DNA from: Pseudomonas sp. UBA6562
GTDB taxonomy: Bacteria > Pseudomonadota > Gammaproteobacteria > Pseudomonadales > Pseudomonadaceae
DNA length: 64,000 nucleotides
Assembly (NCBI RefSeq): GCF_002434265.1
Contig: NZ_DJJS01000001.1
Location: 1 to 64,000 of the forward strand
Reading direction: 5' to 3'
Shown here: piece by piece, positions 18,649 through 27,758 of the stretch
Numbering within the stretch: the stretch's first letter is position 1
How the letters are laid out: each line of letters opens with the position of its first letter
The notes under the pieces: generated by a model
Databases searched by the model: none
What the model saw: only the letters and a program-made list of their open reading frames with translations
Told to the model about the DNA's origin: nothing
Position numbers and translations under genes: made by a program

Positions 18649-21213
18649 ATGCGCATAGACCGTTTGACCAGCAAGTTACAACTGGCGTTATCCGATGCCC
18701 AATCCCTGGCCGTTGGCATGGACCACCCTGCCATCGAGCCGCTGCATCTATTGCAGGCCCTGATCGACCAGCAAGGCGGCTCGATCAAGCCGCTGCTGAT
18801 GCAGGTCGGCTTCGACGTCAATGCCCTGCGCCAGGCCTTGGTCGGTGCCCTCGACCAACTGCCGAAGATCCAGAACCCTACTGGCGACGTCAACATGTCG
18901 CAGGATCTCGCACGTCTGCTCAACCAGGCCGACCGTCTGGCGCAGCAGCGCGGCGACCAGTTCATCTCCAGCGAACTGGTGCTGCTGGCGGGCATGGACG
19001 AGAACAGCAAACTGGGCAAACTGCTGCTCAGCCAAGGCGTGAGCAAGAAGGCCCTGGAAAACGCCATCAACAACCTGCGCGGCGGCGCGGCCGTCAACGA
19101 CGCCAACGCCGAAGAGTCGCGCCAGGCACTGGACAAGTACACCGTCGACCTGACCAAGCGCGCCGAGGAAGGCAAGCTGGACCCGGTGATCGGCCGCGAC
19201 GACGAGATCCGCCGCACCGTGCAGGTCTTGCAACGCCGCACCAAGAACAACCCGGTGCTGATCGGCGAGCCAGGCGTGGGCAAGACTGCCATTGCCGAAG
19301 GCCTGGCCCAGCGCATCATCAATGGCGAAGTGCCCGATGGCCTCAAGGGCAAGCGCCTGCTGGCGCTGGACATGGGCGCACTGATCGCTGGCGCCAAGTA
19401 CCGCGGCGAATTCGAAGAGCGCCTAAAGGGCCTGCTCAACGAGCTGTCCAAGCAGGAAGGGCAGATCATCCTGTTCATCGACGAACTGCACACCATGGTC
19501 GGCGCCGGCAAGGGCGAAGGTGCGATGGATGCCGGCAACATGCTCAAGCCGGCCCTGGCGCGCGGCGAGCTGCACTGCGTCGGTGCCACCACCTTGAACG
19601 AGTACCGCCAGTTCATCGAGAAGGACGCCGCTCTGGAGCGCCGCTTCCAGAAGGTGCTGGTCGAGGAGCCGAGCGAGGAAGACACCATCGCCATCCTGCG
19701 TGGCCTGAAGGAACGCTATGAAGTGCACCACAAGGTCGCCATCACCGATGGCGCGATCATCGCCGCGGCCAAGCTCAGCCATCGCTACATCACCGACCGC
19801 CAGTTGCCGGACAAAGCCATCGACCTGATCGACGAGGCCGCCAGCCGCATCCGCATGGAGATCGACTCCAAGCCCGAAGTGCTCGACCGCCTCGACCGCC
19901 GTCTGATCCAGTTGAAGGTGGAGTCTCAGGCGCTGAAGAAGGAGCAGGACGAGCCGGCGAAGAAACGCCTGGAAAAGCTCACCGAGGAAATCGAGCGTCT
20001 GGAGCGCGAGTATTCCGACCTGGAAGAAATCTGGGCTTCGGAGAAAGCCGAAGTACAAGGTTCCGCGCAGATCCAGCAGAAGATCGAGCAAGCCCGTCAG
20101 GAACTGGAAGCCGCACGGCGCAAGGGCGACCTGAGCCGCATGGCCGAGCTGCAGTACGGGGTCATCCCGGACCTGGAGCGCAGCCTGCAGATGGTCGACC
20201 AGCACGGCAAAACCGAAAACCAGTTGCTGCGCAACAAGGTGACCGAGGAAGAGATCGCCGAAGTAGTGTCGAAATGGACCGGCATTCCGGTCTCGAAGAT
20301 GCTCGAAGGCGAGCGTGACAAGCTGCTGAAGATGGAAGGGTTGCTGCACCAACGCGTGATTGGCCAGGAAGAAGCGGTGATCGCCGTGGCCAACGCCGTG
20401 CGCCGTTCGCGTGCCGGGTTGTCCGATCCGAACCGGCCTAGCGGCTCGTTCATGTTCCTCGGCCCGACCGGGGTGGGCAAGACCGAGCTGTGCAAAGCCT
20501 TGGCCGAATTCCTCTTCGATACCGAAGAGGCCATGGTGCGCATCGACATGTCCGAGTTCATGGAGAAACATTCCGTGGCACGGCTGATCGGTGCGCCGCC
20601 AGGTTATGTCGGCTACGAGGAGGGCGGTTATCTGACCGAAGCTGTGCGGCGCAAGCCTTACTCGGTGGTGCTGCTCGACGAGGTGGAAAAAGCCCACCCG
20701 GACGTGTTCAACGTCTTGCTGCAAGTGCTCGAAGACGGACGCCTGACCGACAGCCACGGGCGTACCGTGGACTTCCGCAACACGGTGATCGTGATGACCT
20801 CCAACCTGGGCTCGGCGCAGATCCAGGAACTGGTCGGCGATCGTGATGCGCAGCGTGCGGCGGTGATGGATGCGGTGAGTTCGCACTTCCGTCCGGAGTT
20901 CATCAACCGGATCGACGAAGTGGTGGTGTTCGAACCGCTCGGCCGCGAGCAGATCGCCGGCATCACCGAGATCCAGTTGGGCCGGCTGCGCAGCCGCCTG
21001 GCAGAGCGCGAGCTGACGCTGAACCTGCAACCCGAGGCCATCGACAAGCTCATCGCCGTCGGCTACGACCCGGTATATGGCGCGCGGCCGCTGAAACGGG
21101 CGATCCAACGCTGGATCGAAAACCCGCTGGCGCAGCTGATCTTGTCGGGCACCTTCATGCCGGGCACGGCGATTACCGGCAAAGTGGAGGCGGACGAGAT
21201 CGTCTTCGAGTAA
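18649..21213 (+). CDS. clpB: ATP-dependent disaggregase ClpB
   Basis: An 854-residue AAA+ chaperone that rescues aggregated proteins with DnaK. It has the N-domain (about 1-145), nucleotide-binding domain 1 with Walker [11 protein letters not shown] near residue 206 and Walker B LFIDELH, the coiled-coil M-domain (about 400-530, [19 protein letters not shown]), and nucleotide-binding domain 2 with [10 protein letters not shown] near 605. The C-terminal [18 protein letters not shown] segment is typical. AAGG precedes the ATG. The heat-shock promoter upstream and the terminator downstream mark it as a single-gene unit. Confidence 0.98.
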   Translation: MRIDRLTSKLQLALSDAQSLAVGMDHPAIEPLHLLQALIDQQGGSIKPLLMQVGFDVNALRQALVGALDQLPKIQNPTGDVNMSQDLARLLNQADRLAQQRGDQFISSELVLLAGMDENSKLGKLLLSQGVSKKALENAINNLRGGAAVNDANAEESRQALDKYTVDLTKRAEEGKLDPVIGRDDEIRRTVQVLQRRTKNNPVLIGEPGVGKTAIAEGLAQRIINGEVPDGLKGKRLLALDMGALIAGAKYRGEFEERLKGLLNELSKQEGQIILFIDELHTMVGAGKGEGAMDAGNMLKPALARGELHCVGATTLNEYRQFIEKDAALERRFQKVLVEEPSEEDTIAILRGLKERYEVHHKVAITDGAIIAAAKLSHRYITDRQLPDKAIDLIDEAASRIRMEIDSKPEVLDRLDRRLIQLKVESQALKKEQDEPAKKRLEKLTEEIERLEREYSDLEEIWASEKAEVQGSAQIQQKIEQARQELEAARRKGDLSRMAELQYGVIPDLERSLQMVDQHGKTENQLLRNKVTEEEIAEVVSKWTGIPVSKMLEGERDKLLKMEGLLHQRVIGQEEAVIAVANAVRRSRAGLSDPNRPSGSFMFLGPTGVGKTELCKALAEFLFDTEEAMVRIDMSEFMEKHSVARLIGAPPGYVGYEEGGYLTEAVRRKPYSVVLLDEVEKAHPDVFNVLLQVLEDGRLTDSHGRTVDFRNTVIVMTSNLGSAQIQELVGDRDAQRAAVMDAVSSHFRPEFINRIDEVVVFEPLGREQIAGITEIQLGRLRSRLAERELTLNLQPEAIDKLIAVGYDPVYGARPLKRAIQRWIENPLAQLILSGTFMPGTAITGKVEADEIVFE

Positions 21214-21228
21214 AAACCGTTGCTCCCG

Positions 21229-21254
21229 AACCCCGCCCAGGCGGGGTTCTTTTT
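21229..21254 (+). terminator. Intrinsic terminator of clpB
   Basis: AACCCCGC and GCGGGGTT pair around CCAG, followed by CTTTTT, 16 bases after the clpB stop. Confidence 0.9.
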
Positions 21255-21467
21255 GTCTGAGCCTGGCATGCAGCGGGCGTCAGCCCCGTAAAATCGAGGC
21301 TTCCCAGGGTTTTTGGATAACTTGCTGAAAAATGTGATTTTTTTGCTTGCATCCGATTTCGAGTGCCCCTAATATACGCCGCGTTGTCAGGCACTAAGCG
21401 AATCACCAGCAGCATCGGGGCTCGCAAAACTTACTTAGAAATCAGTAAGTTGAATGAAAAAAAGTGG

Positions 21468-21495
21468 TTGACAAGCAAAACGAAGAATGTAGAAT
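21468..21495 (+). promoter_or_regulatory. Sigma-70 promoter of the tRNA-Asn/Pro/Lys operon
   Basis: TTGACA (21468-21473) and TAGAAT (21490-21495) are separated by 16 bases. A GC-rich discriminator (AGCCGG) follows, as expected for stringently controlled stable RNA. The -35 is preceded by an A-rich stretch (about 21455-21463). Confidence 0.8.
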
Positions 21496-21599
21496 AGCCG
21501 GCCTCAGCAGCGATAACGCGAAAGCGGATAGCCAAAGAGATCGAAGATGAAACAAACTTCGAAGCAGTAAAAAGCAGTAAAGATGTACCGAAGTTCAGT

Positions 21600-21675
21600 T
21601 CCGCGATAGCTCAGTCGGTAGAGCAAATGACTGTTAATCATTGGGTCCCTGGTTCGAGTCCAGGTCGCGGAGCCA
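21600..21675 (+). tRNA. tRNA-Asn (GUU)
   Basis: A 76-base cloverleaf: acceptor TCCGCGA/TCGCGGA, D-loop AGCTCAGTCGGTAGAGC, anticodon GTT at 21633-21635, TGGTTCGAGTCCA arm and encoded CCA. It is the first of three tRNAs on one transcript. Confidence 0.97.
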
Positions 21676-21679
21676 ATCT

Positions 21680-21756
21680 CGGGGTGTAGCGCAGTCCGGT
21701 AGCGCGCCTGCTTTGGGAGCAGGATGTCAGGAGTTCGAATCCCCTCACCCCGACCA
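21680..21756 (+). tRNA. tRNA-Pro (UGG)
   Basis: A 77-base cloverleaf: acceptor CGGGGTG/CACCCCG, anticodon TGG at 21714-21716 in loop TTTGGGA, T arm GGAGTTCGAATCCCC-like and encoded CCA. It lies four bases after tRNA-Asn. Confidence 0.96.
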
Positions 21757-21762
21757 TTTTTA

Positions 21763-21838
21763 GGGTCGTTAGCTCAGTTGGTAGAGCAGTTGGCTTTTAA
21801 CCAATTGGTCGTAGGTTCGAATCCTACACGACCCACCA
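21763..21838 (+). tRNA. tRNA-Lys (UUU)
   Basis: A 76-base cloverleaf: acceptor GGGTCGT/ACGACCC, anticodon TTT at 21796-21798, T arm TAGGTTCGAATCCTA and encoded CCA. It is the last tRNA of the operon. Confidence 0.97.
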
Positions 21839-21892
21839 TTTTCAAGATGACGAAGCGATGTGTAAGTCGCTTGTTAGCCGAAAATGTGAAGA

Positions 21893-21917
21893 AGCCCGCC
21901 TTAATGGCGGGCTTTTT
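21893..21917 (+). terminator. Intrinsic terminator of the tRNA operon
   Basis: AGCCCGCC (21893-21900) and GGCGGGCT (21906-21913) flank a five-base loop and are followed by TTTT. Confidence 0.9.
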
Positions 21918-22310
21918 CGTGTGCGCTCGAAAAACCAAGCTCACTCACCCTTAACTCATCGGCATGAGCCAAATCCTAATCCCGAACATTACGACATGTA
22001 GGAGCGGCCGGCCGGCGTTCCGGTTCAGCCGCGATGGGCTGCGAAGCAGCCCCGATACAGGCGCTGCGAAACCTGCAGGATGGGACCGACCTTGCCAAAT
22101 ATTGCGGACGACCCGAAGCGCCAGCCGCCTCTATGCCCTACACCCATCTGCATTGAACTGAAGTGCTCTACTCAGAAGTAACGGGATGTTGCCAACCAAC
22201 CCGTTGTGTTTGAATGCAGTAGCACTCGCGCAAACGAACACGGCAACGTGCGCCACGACGCACACGCCCACTTGAGCACACTCCCCATCCCTATCGCAGG
22301 AGCGAAGGCA
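21918..22310. other. Intergenic region between the tRNA operon and the MFS gene
   Basis: About 390 bases without a supported gene. It contains the REP-like element at 21998-22080 and AACGGG (22180-22185) inverted as CCCGTT (22200-22205) upstream of the transporter. The frame of the MFS gene is open back to 22206, but that extension lacks the hydrophobic start and is not taken as coding. Confidence 0.6.
21998..22080. repeat. REP-like element
   Basis: The stretch starts TGTAGGAGCGG, continues through CAGCCGCGATGGGCTGCG and has GGGCTGCGAAGCAGCCC, which folds as GGGCTG/CAGCCC around CGAAG. This combination is typical of dispersed extragenic palindromes in Pseudomonas. Copy number cannot be judged within one window. 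Confidence 0.55.
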
Positions 22311-23522
22311 ATGCAGTGGCAGCGGAACCTGGCAATCTGTTTCTTCGGATCGTTCGTCAACATCATCGCCATGACCGTTCTACTGCCTTTCCTGCCTATC
22401 TACGTAGAACATCTAGGCGCCACAGGCGATGCCGAAATCGCCCGCTGGTCCGGCATCGCCTACGCCGCCACCTTCCTCAGCGCCGCTTTGGTCGCACCTT
22501 TGTGGGGCCATCTGGCCGACCGCTACGGCAGTCGCCAGAACTTGATCCGTGCCAGTTTCGGCATGGTGGTCAGCATGGGGCTGATCGGCATGGCGCAAAA
22601 CGTCGAACAACTGGTGGCGTTGCGTCTGCTGGTCGGGCTCGCCGGTGGCTACACCTCCGGCTCCTATGTCCTGGTCGCGGCGCAGACGCCCAAGGAGCGT
22701 TCCGGCTGGGCGCTGGGCATGCTGTCGTCGGGCATCATGGCGGGAGGGTTGGTGGGCCCGCTGCTGGGCGGTGTGCTGCCCACGGTCATGGACATCCGCA
22801 CCATCTTTCTGGGCGCCAGCGGTCTGATCTTCTTCAACTTCCTGGCCACTTGCCTGTTCATCACCTCGCCCAAGGGGGTGACGAAAAGCAGCAAGGCGAA
22901 GGTCGCCAGTGAAGCCGTGGTGCGGCCCGACATGTCCGTCGTGCTGACCATGCTGCTGGTGGCGATGATCCTGATGATGGCCAACATGTCGATCGAGCCG
23001 ATCGTCACGCTGTACGTGCGCACCCTCGGCGTCGACACACAATCGGTGACCTGGCTGGCAGGCCTGTGCATGGCAGCCTCGGCCTTGGGCAGCATCCTTT
23101 CGGCGCCGCGCTTGGGCAAGTTGGCCGACCGGATCGGCGCTTTGAAGGTAGTGGTGGTGTGCTTGGGCGTCGCCGGTTTGCTACTGATCCCGCAGGCGTT
23201 GGTTACCGAGGTCTGGCAGCTTATCGTGCTGCGTCTGGCAATGGGGCTGGCCCTGGGCGGGTTGATTCCCTGCGTGTTGGCGGTGATCCGGCAGAACGTC
23301 GGGGCGAACAAGGTCGGCAAGATGCTGGGCTATGCGACCTCGGCACAGTACCTGGGACAAGTCGTCGGGCCTGTGCTCGGCGGGTTTGCGGCCGGTTCGT
23401 TGGGCCTGCGTTTCGTTTTCGGTGCGACCAGCCTGGTGCTGTTGGTAACGGCCGGATGGTGCCTGCTGTTGCTGCTGCGCAGTCGGCGCGCGGCCGATGG
23501 CGCCCAACTCAGCGAGGGCTGA
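22311..23522 (+). CDS. MFS multidrug-type transporter
   Basis: A 403-residue major facilitator superfamily protein with 12 predicted membrane helices. Motif A occurs after helix 2 as GHLADRYGSRQ and is repeated in the second half as GKLADRIGALK. The pattern RLLVGLAGGYTSGSYVLVAAQTP resembles MdtG-type drug/H+ antiporters. The start at 22311 follows GCAGGAG at a good distance; the longer frame would place a hydrophilic tail before the first helix. The substrate cannot be inferred. It is a single gene, convergent with the NADH dehydrogenase. Confidence 0.85.
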   Translation: MQWQRNLAICFFGSFVNIIAMTVLLPFLPIYVEHLGATGDAEIARWSGIAYAATFLSAALVAPLWGHLADRYGSRQNLIRASFGMVVSMGLIGMAQNVEQLVALRLLVGLAGGYTSGSYVLVAAQTPKERSGWALGMLSSGIMAGGLVGPLLGGVLPTVMDIRTIFLGASGLIFFNFLATCLFITSPKGVTKSSKAKVASEAVVRPDMSVVLTMLLVAMILMMANMSIEPIVTLYVRTLGVDTQSVTWLAGLCMAASALGSILSAPRLGKLADRIGALKVVVVCLGVAGLLLIPQALVTEVWQLIVLRLAMGLALGGLIPCVLAVIRQNVGANKVGKMLGYATSAQYLGQVVGPVLGGFAAGSLGLRFVFGATSLVLLVTAGWCLLLLLRSRRAADGAQLSEG

Positions 23523-23673
23523 GGTCGGCACGTGATCCAGATGGCTCAAGCTCGAGCGTCTGGTTTAGCTGTGTGAGCGACGGCTCGCAGAGGGGACGTT
23601 AGCCATGCGTCGCCCGCCCTGAAATAGCCGTGCAACGACAGCTTGAGGCAAGGTGGCGTTGAAACTCGCCAAG

Positions 23674-23703
23674 CCCGCGCGGCCCTCGACCAGACCGCGC
23701 GGG
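23674..23703. terminator. GC-rich hairpin between convergent genes
   Basis: CCCGCGCGG (23674-23682) and CCGCGCGGG (23695-23703) form a 9-bp stem with a 12-base loop just beyond the NADH dehydrogenase stop. There is no clear T run, so terminator function is tentative. Confidence 0.45.
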
Positions 23704-23711
23704 TGCAGACA

Positions 23712-25007
23712 TCAGTGCAGCTTGAGCCGCGGCTCGGTACCTCGGCCGATCTTGCTGCCCAGCATCATCAACGCCGTGCGGAAGAACCCGTACAGCGCCA
23801 CTTGGTGCATACGGTACAGCGACACGTAGAACATCCGCGCCAGCCAGCCCTCGAGCTTCACACTGCCCATCAGGTTACCCATGAGGTTGCCCACCGCAGT
23901 GAAGCGCGACAACGACACCAGCGAGCCGTAGTCCTTGTACGCGTAGGTCGGCAGCGGCTTGTTTTCCAGCCGCGCAGTCAGGCTCTTGACCAGCATCGAC
24001 GCCTGCTGGTGCGCCGCCTGGGCGCGTGGCGGCACGGTGCGGTCGCTGTCCGGCTGCGGGCAGGCCGCGCAGTCGCCAAAGGCGAAGATATCGTCGTCCA
24101 AGGTGGTTTGCAGGGTAGGGCGCACCACCAACTGGTTGATGCGGTTGCTTTCCAGCCCGTCGATACCCTTGAGGAACGCCGGCGCACGGATGCCCGCCGC
24201 CCAGACCTTCAAGCTCGCCTGAATGACTTCGCCACTGCTGGTCTTGAGGCTGTCGGCCGTCACTTCGCTGACCGACGCGCCGGTCATCACCGTGACGCCG
24301 AGTTTTTCCAGGGTGCGGTGTACCGGCTTGCTGATGCGCTCGGGCAACGCCGGCAGCACGCGCGGGCCGGCCTCGATCAAGGTGATGTGCATGTCTTGCG
24401 GCTGGATGCTGTCCAGGCCATAGGCCGCCAGCTCGTGGGCGGCATGGTGCAGCTCAGCCGCCAGTTCCACACCCGTGGCGCCCGCGCCGACGATGGCCAC
24501 GCTGATCTTTTCGCTGGCCACATCGCCGGCATGGGCGCGCAGGTAGTGGTTGAGCAGTTGCTGATGGAAGCGCTCGGCCTGCTTGCGTGTGTCGAGGAAC
24601 AGGCAGTGCTGCGCAGCGCCCAGGGTGCCGAAGTCATTGGTATTGCTGCCCACGGCAATGACCAGGGTGTCGTAGCCCAGGGTGCGCGCCGGCAGCAGTT
24701 CGCGGCCTTCTTCGTCCAGGGTGGCGGCGAGCTGGATCATCTTGCTCTGGCGATCCAGGCCACTCATGCGCCCGAGCTGGAAATTGAAGTGGTTCCACTT
24801 GGCCTGGGCGACGTAGTTGAGCTCGTCGTCCGACGAGTTAAGCGAGCCGGCGGCCACCTCGTGCAGCAGCGGCTTCCAGATGTGGGTCAGGTTGGCGTCG
24901 ACCAGGGTCACTTCGGCCTGCTTGCGCTTGCCCAGGCCTTTGCCCAGGCGGGTCGCCAGTTCCAGGCCCCCGGCGCCGCCGCCGACGATCACGATACGAT
25001 GAGTCAT
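23712..25007 (-). CDS. ndh: Type II NADH:quinone dehydrogenase (NDH-2)
   Basis: A 431-residue FAD-dependent oxidoreductase that passes electrons from NADH to quinone without pumping protons. The FAD motif IVIVGGGAGGLELATRLG is at the N-terminus, and the NAD motif VAIVGAGATGVELAAEL is mid-chain. FAFGDCAACPQPD binds FAD near the C-terminus. The C-terminal amphipathic segment LARMFYVSLYRMHQVALYGFF fits the membrane anchor of NDH-2. The start at 25007 has AAGGGATG upstream. The symbol rests on family resemblance; other NAD(P)/FAD disulfide-reductase-like enzymes are less likely. Confidence 0.85.
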   Translation of the reverse strand: MTHRIVIVGGGAGGLELATRLGKGLGKRKQAEVTLVDANLTHIWKPLLHEVAAGSLNSSDDELNYVAQAKWNHFNFQLGRMSGLDRQSKMIQLAATLDEEGRELLPARTLGYDTLVIAVGSNTNDFGTLGAAQHCLFLDTRKQAERFHQQLLNHYLRAHAGDVASEKISVAIVGAGATGVELAAELHHAAHELAAYGLDSIQPQDMHITLIEAGPRVLPALPERISKPVHRTLEKLGVTVMTGASVSEVTADSLKTSSGEVIQASLKVWAAGIRAPAFLKGIDGLESNRINQLVVRPTLQTTLDDDIFAFGDCAACPQPDSDRTVPPRAQAAHQQASMLVKSLTARLENKPLPTYAYKDYGSLVSLSRFTAVGNLMGNLMGSVKLEGWLARMFYVSLYRMHQVALYGFFRTALMMLGSKIGRGTEPRLKLH

Positions 25008-25356
25008 GGAGACATCCCTTAAGGTTGAAAAATGCTTGGCCGCAAGGGCCGGCGTCAGCGCGGGCGAGGGGAGGGCGAGCGCGAAGCGGCTCATAGCACC
25101 AGTCCCCAAAGCGATTGGCTGAACGATCTTGGAGCGTCGACCGCAGCCACCCGCTTGTGGAGCCAGGGCTCGACACGTTGCAGGGGCTGACAGGTATGGA
25201 TCGGTGCGGCACTGATCGTGGCGATTCAGGCAGCGGCTCATGAATGGGCCTCAGGTAGACGCATGTGACTGCGCAAACGCCACAGTGTTCTGGCAATGGG
25301 GCGATGATAAGCCTTTTCATCCATACCGTGGAAATGTGTCCAACGGTCGGGTTGGC
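25008..25356. other. Intergenic region upstream of the NADH dehydrogenase
   Basis: About 350 bases without a supported gene on either strand. It presumably holds the promoter of the minus-strand dehydrogenase. No convincing -35/-10 pair, terminator or repeat stands out. Confidence 0.5.
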
Positions 25357-25986
25357 CTACAGGCTGATGCCCACGTCGAAGACGATGCTGCGGCCCAGGT
25401 TGCTGCGCAGAAAGTCCGGCGCGTTGGGGTGGGCGAACAGCACGCGGGCGAAGGTCGGCCCCACCAGCGACAGCGAACGCCAGCCCTGGCGCAGGTACTC
25501 GGTGGGCGGCGGGAAGTGGCTGTTGAGGTCGAGCACTTCGCGCTTGAGGCTGGCGAAGGCGATGATGTCCAGGTCGCCGAGGTCCAGCCCACGCTCGACA
25601 TAGTTGTGGGCTTTCTTGCGCAAGGTCGGCCCCAGGCGCGCCAGCAGCTCTTGGGCGCTGATGCGTCGCGGCCGGGCTTCGCGGCGGACCAGTTGCGCGA
25701 GAGAGAAGGCGCTGCGCCGACGTTGCAGCTCTTCGCGCCATTCGTCGTTCAGGCGCCGACCTTCGTCGAGCACGAAGAACACTTCGAAGGCGGCGTCGTG
25801 GAACAGCACGTCGGGCGGTTCCTGCCCGGCCGGTGTGAAGTCTTCGTTGCGGTAGGCTATGTTCAGGCCTTGCAGCAGGCGCTGGCAGACCCAACGCTCA
25901 CGCTCCCATTTGCGGGCATTGGAAAGAAAGGCGTTGGCCTGTTCGGCCTGGATGGTGAGCAGGCGCAGGTAGTCTGAGTCGTCCAT
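25357..25986 (-). CDS. DUF1780 family protein
   Basis: A 209-residue cytoplasmic protein of the DUF1780 family, known mainly from pseudomonads and without a described function. The sequence is soluble, rich in charged residues and has no signal peptide or membrane segment. Notable stretches are NARKWERERWVCQRLLQGLNI, FEVFFVLDEGRRLNDEWREEL and the C-terminal SNLGRSIVFDVGISL. The ATG at 25986 follows the coaE-yacG terminator, so it is probably transcribed separately from those genes. I recall structural work describing an endonuclease-like fold for this family, but no active site can be confirmed here. Confidence 0.75.
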   Translation of the reverse strand: MDDSDYLRLLTIQAEQANAFLSNARKWERERWVCQRLLQGLNIAYRNEDFTPAGQEPPDVLFHDAAFEVFFVLDEGRRLNDEWREELQRRRSAFSLAQLVRREARPRRISAQELLARLGPTLRKKAHNYVERGLDLGDLDIIAFASLKREVLDLNSHFPPPTEYLRQGWRSLSLVGPTFARVLFAHPNAPDFLRSNLGRSIVFDVGISL

Positions 25987-26035
25987 GCACTGAGCTTAGC
26001 TGCTATCGATGACGGTAAGATGCTGTTTGCGCGTG

Positions 26036-26068
26036 AAAAAAGCGCCTCGTCCCGGCAAGGCGCTTTTG
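26036..26068 (-). terminator. Intrinsic terminator of the pilC-pilD-coaE-yacG unit
   Basis: On the minus strand AAAAGCGCC and GGCGCTTTT form a 9-bp stem, with the T run continuing as TT. It starts within the last bases before the yacG stop region. Confidence 0.8.
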
Positions 26069-26070
26069 GA

Positions 26071-26271
26071 TCAGTGGCGCGGCTCCAGGTCGCCCGAATA
26101 CAGCTCGTCTTCGGCTTCGGGCGCGGCGGGAATCTTGTGCTCTTCGGCGGCCCAGGCGCCCAGGTCGATCAGTTTGCAGCGGTCGGAACAGAACGGCCGG
26201 TGGGTGTTGGCCGCCTTCCATTCCACGGGGGCGCCACAGGTGGGGCAGTCTACGGTCAGTGGCTGGCTCAT
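26071..26271 (-). CDS. yacG: DNA gyrase inhibitor YacG
   Basis: A 66-residue zinc-binding protein that inhibits gyrase by binding GyrB. The four-cysteine zinc site is CPTCG (N-terminal) plus [10 protein letters not shown], a pattern characteristic of YacG, followed by [13 protein letters not shown]. The acidic tail is disordered, as in E. coli YacG. The start overlaps the coaE stop by four bases. It is the last gene of the pilC-pilD-coaE-yacG unit. Confidence 0.95.
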   Translation of the reverse strand: MSQPLTVDCPTCGAPVEWKAANTHRPFCSDRCKLIDLGAWAAEEHKIPAAPEAEDELYSGDLEPRH

Positions 26272-26891
26272 GGCTGGCCTCCTTTCAAAGTCAGGTAAAA
26301 GTGGTGCAGCCGGTCGATCTGCTCGCGCAGCCAGAGCACGTCCCGGTCATTGACCACGACGTCGTCGGCATGTCGCAAACGGTCTTCGCGTTTGAGCTGC
26401 GCCTTGAAGATCGCTTCCACCTGCGCAGGGTTGGTACCGTCGCGCTGCAAGGTGCGCTGCATCTGCAACTCATGCGGTGCGTCGATCACCAGAATGCGCT
26501 GGGTCTTGGCGTACTGCCCTGATTCGATCAGCAAAGGCGAGACGTACACCGCATAGGGCGACTCGCCCTTGGCCAGGTAACTGAAGATTTCCTGGCCGAT
26601 CAATGGGTGCAGCAAGGCTTCGAGCCAGCGGCGTTGCTCGGGGTCGGCGAAGATCAGCGCGCGTAGGGCGGGGCGGTTGAGCTGGCCGTCGTCCAGCAGT
26701 ACGCCCGCGCCGAAGCGTTCGACGATGCTCGCCAAGGCCGGCCGGCCTGGCTCCACCACCCAACGCGCTGCCTGGTCCGCATCGACCAGGTGCACGCCCA
26801 GCTCGACGAAGCGCTCGGCGGCCGCGCTCTTGCCGCTGCCGATGCCGCCCGTCAGGCCCAGAATCCAAGGGGGAAATGCCGCAGTGCTCAT
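26268..26891 (-). CDS. coaE: Dephospho-CoA kinase
   Basis: A 207-residue P-loop kinase performing the last step of coenzyme A synthesis. The Walker A motif is [13 protein letters not shown] near residue 12. The CoA-binding segment [14 protein letters not shown] and the lid segment ([18 protein letters not shown]) are intact. The start codon shares one base with the pilD stop (TGATG), and the end overlaps yacG. The pilD-coaE-yacG order is common in gammaproteobacteria. Confidence 0.96.
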   Translation of the reverse strand: MSTAAFPPWILGLTGGIGSGKSAAAERFVELGVHLVDADQAARWVVEPGRPALASIVERFGAGVLLDDGQLNRPALRALIFADPEQRRWLEALLHPLIGQEIFSYLAKGESPYAVYVSPLLIESGQYAKTQRILVIDAPHELQMQRTLQRDGTNPAQVEAIFKAQLKREDRLRHADDVVVNDRDVLWLREQIDRLHHFYLTLKGGQP

Positions 26892-27757
26892 CAGATGCCG
26901 ATCATGTGCAGGTAGGAAGTGTGTATTTCATCATTCCACAGCAGCATGATCCACCCCGCCGTGGCCAGGCAGGGGCCGAAAGGCATTTCATGGCTTGGGC
27001 GGGCGTGGCCTCGGCGTATCAGATAAAGGCCGATCAGCGCGCCGCCGACCGAGGCCATCAGCAGGGTGAAGGGCAGTATGTGCACGCCGCCCCAGGCGCC
27101 CAGCAGGGCCAGGAGCTTGAAGTCGCCGTAGCCCATGCCGTCTTTGCCGGTGGCGAGTTTGTAGAGCCAGAACAATGTCCATAGGCTGAGGTAGCCGGCT
27201 GCAGCGCCCCATAGCGCGCTCTGTGGCGTGACGTGCACATCGAAGGTGTTGACCAGAAGCCCGAGCCAAAGCACCGGCAGTACGATGACATCGGGTAGCA
27301 GCTTGTTCTCTAGGTCGATCAGGCTGAGGCTCAACAGCGCCCAAGTGACCAATAGCAGCGTCAATGCCTGCCCACCCGGCCCCACGCGCCAGGCGACCAA
27401 CGCGGACAACACCGCGCTCAGCAGTTCCACGAGCGGATAGCGCGGGCTGATGGCCCTAGAGCAGCTCGAACAGCGGCCTCGCAGAATCAGATAGCTCAGA
27501 ATCGGTACGTTTTCCCAGACGCGTAGGCCATGGTTGCACCGGGGGCAGTGCGAGCCGGGCCACGCCAGATTGAAGCGGCGCCGCTTCTTGATCGGCAGTT
27601 CCAGCATGCCCTGCGCTTCCGCACGCCATCGGCGGTGCAGCATGATCGGCAGTCGATGCGCCACCACGTTGATGAAGCTGCCGACCAGCAGCCCCAAGAG
27701 ACCGGCGAAAAAGGTGAACAGGCCAGGGTCGTCCATCAGCAACATCCAGGCCCGCAT
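26891..27757 (-). CDS. pilD: Prepilin leader peptidase / N-methyltransferase
   Basis: A 288-residue polytopic inner-membrane aspartyl protease that cleaves type IV prepilins and methylates the new N-terminus. The zinc-binding cysteines are C71, C74, C96 and C99 (CPRC, CSSC). The catalytic aspartates are D148 (SLIDLENK) and D212 (GYGDFK), each one position before the P. aeruginosa PilD residues 149 and 213. The ATG at 27757 begins one base after the pilC stop, with GGGGAG inside pilC; in-frame ATGs at 27745 and 27736 are alternatives. It would serve both the pilins here and type II secretion pseudopilins. Confidence 0.95.
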   Translation of the reverse strand: MRAWMLLMDDPGLFTFFAGLLGLLVGSFINVVAHRLPIMLHRRWRAEAQGMLELPIKKRRRFNLAWPGSHCPRCNHGLRVWENVPILSYLILRGRCSSCSRAISPRYPLVELLSAVLSALVAWRVGPGGQALTLLLVTWALLSLSLIDLENKLLPDVIVLPVLWLGLLVNTFDVHVTPQSALWGAAAGYLSLWTLFWLYKLATGKDGMGYGDFKLLALLGAWGGVHILPFTLLMASVGGALIGLYLIRRGHARPSHEMPFGPCLATAGWIMLLWNDEIHTSYLHMIGI

Positions 27758-27758
27758 C

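Noticed and set aside
21841..21954. Coding frame running through the tRNA-Lys terminator.
   Set aside because: It translates tRNA and terminator sequence, so it is not a gene.
22206..22310. 35-codon N-terminal extension of the MFS transporter.
   Set aside because: It is hydrophilic, has no ribosome binding site, and the start at 22311 follows a good AGGAG.
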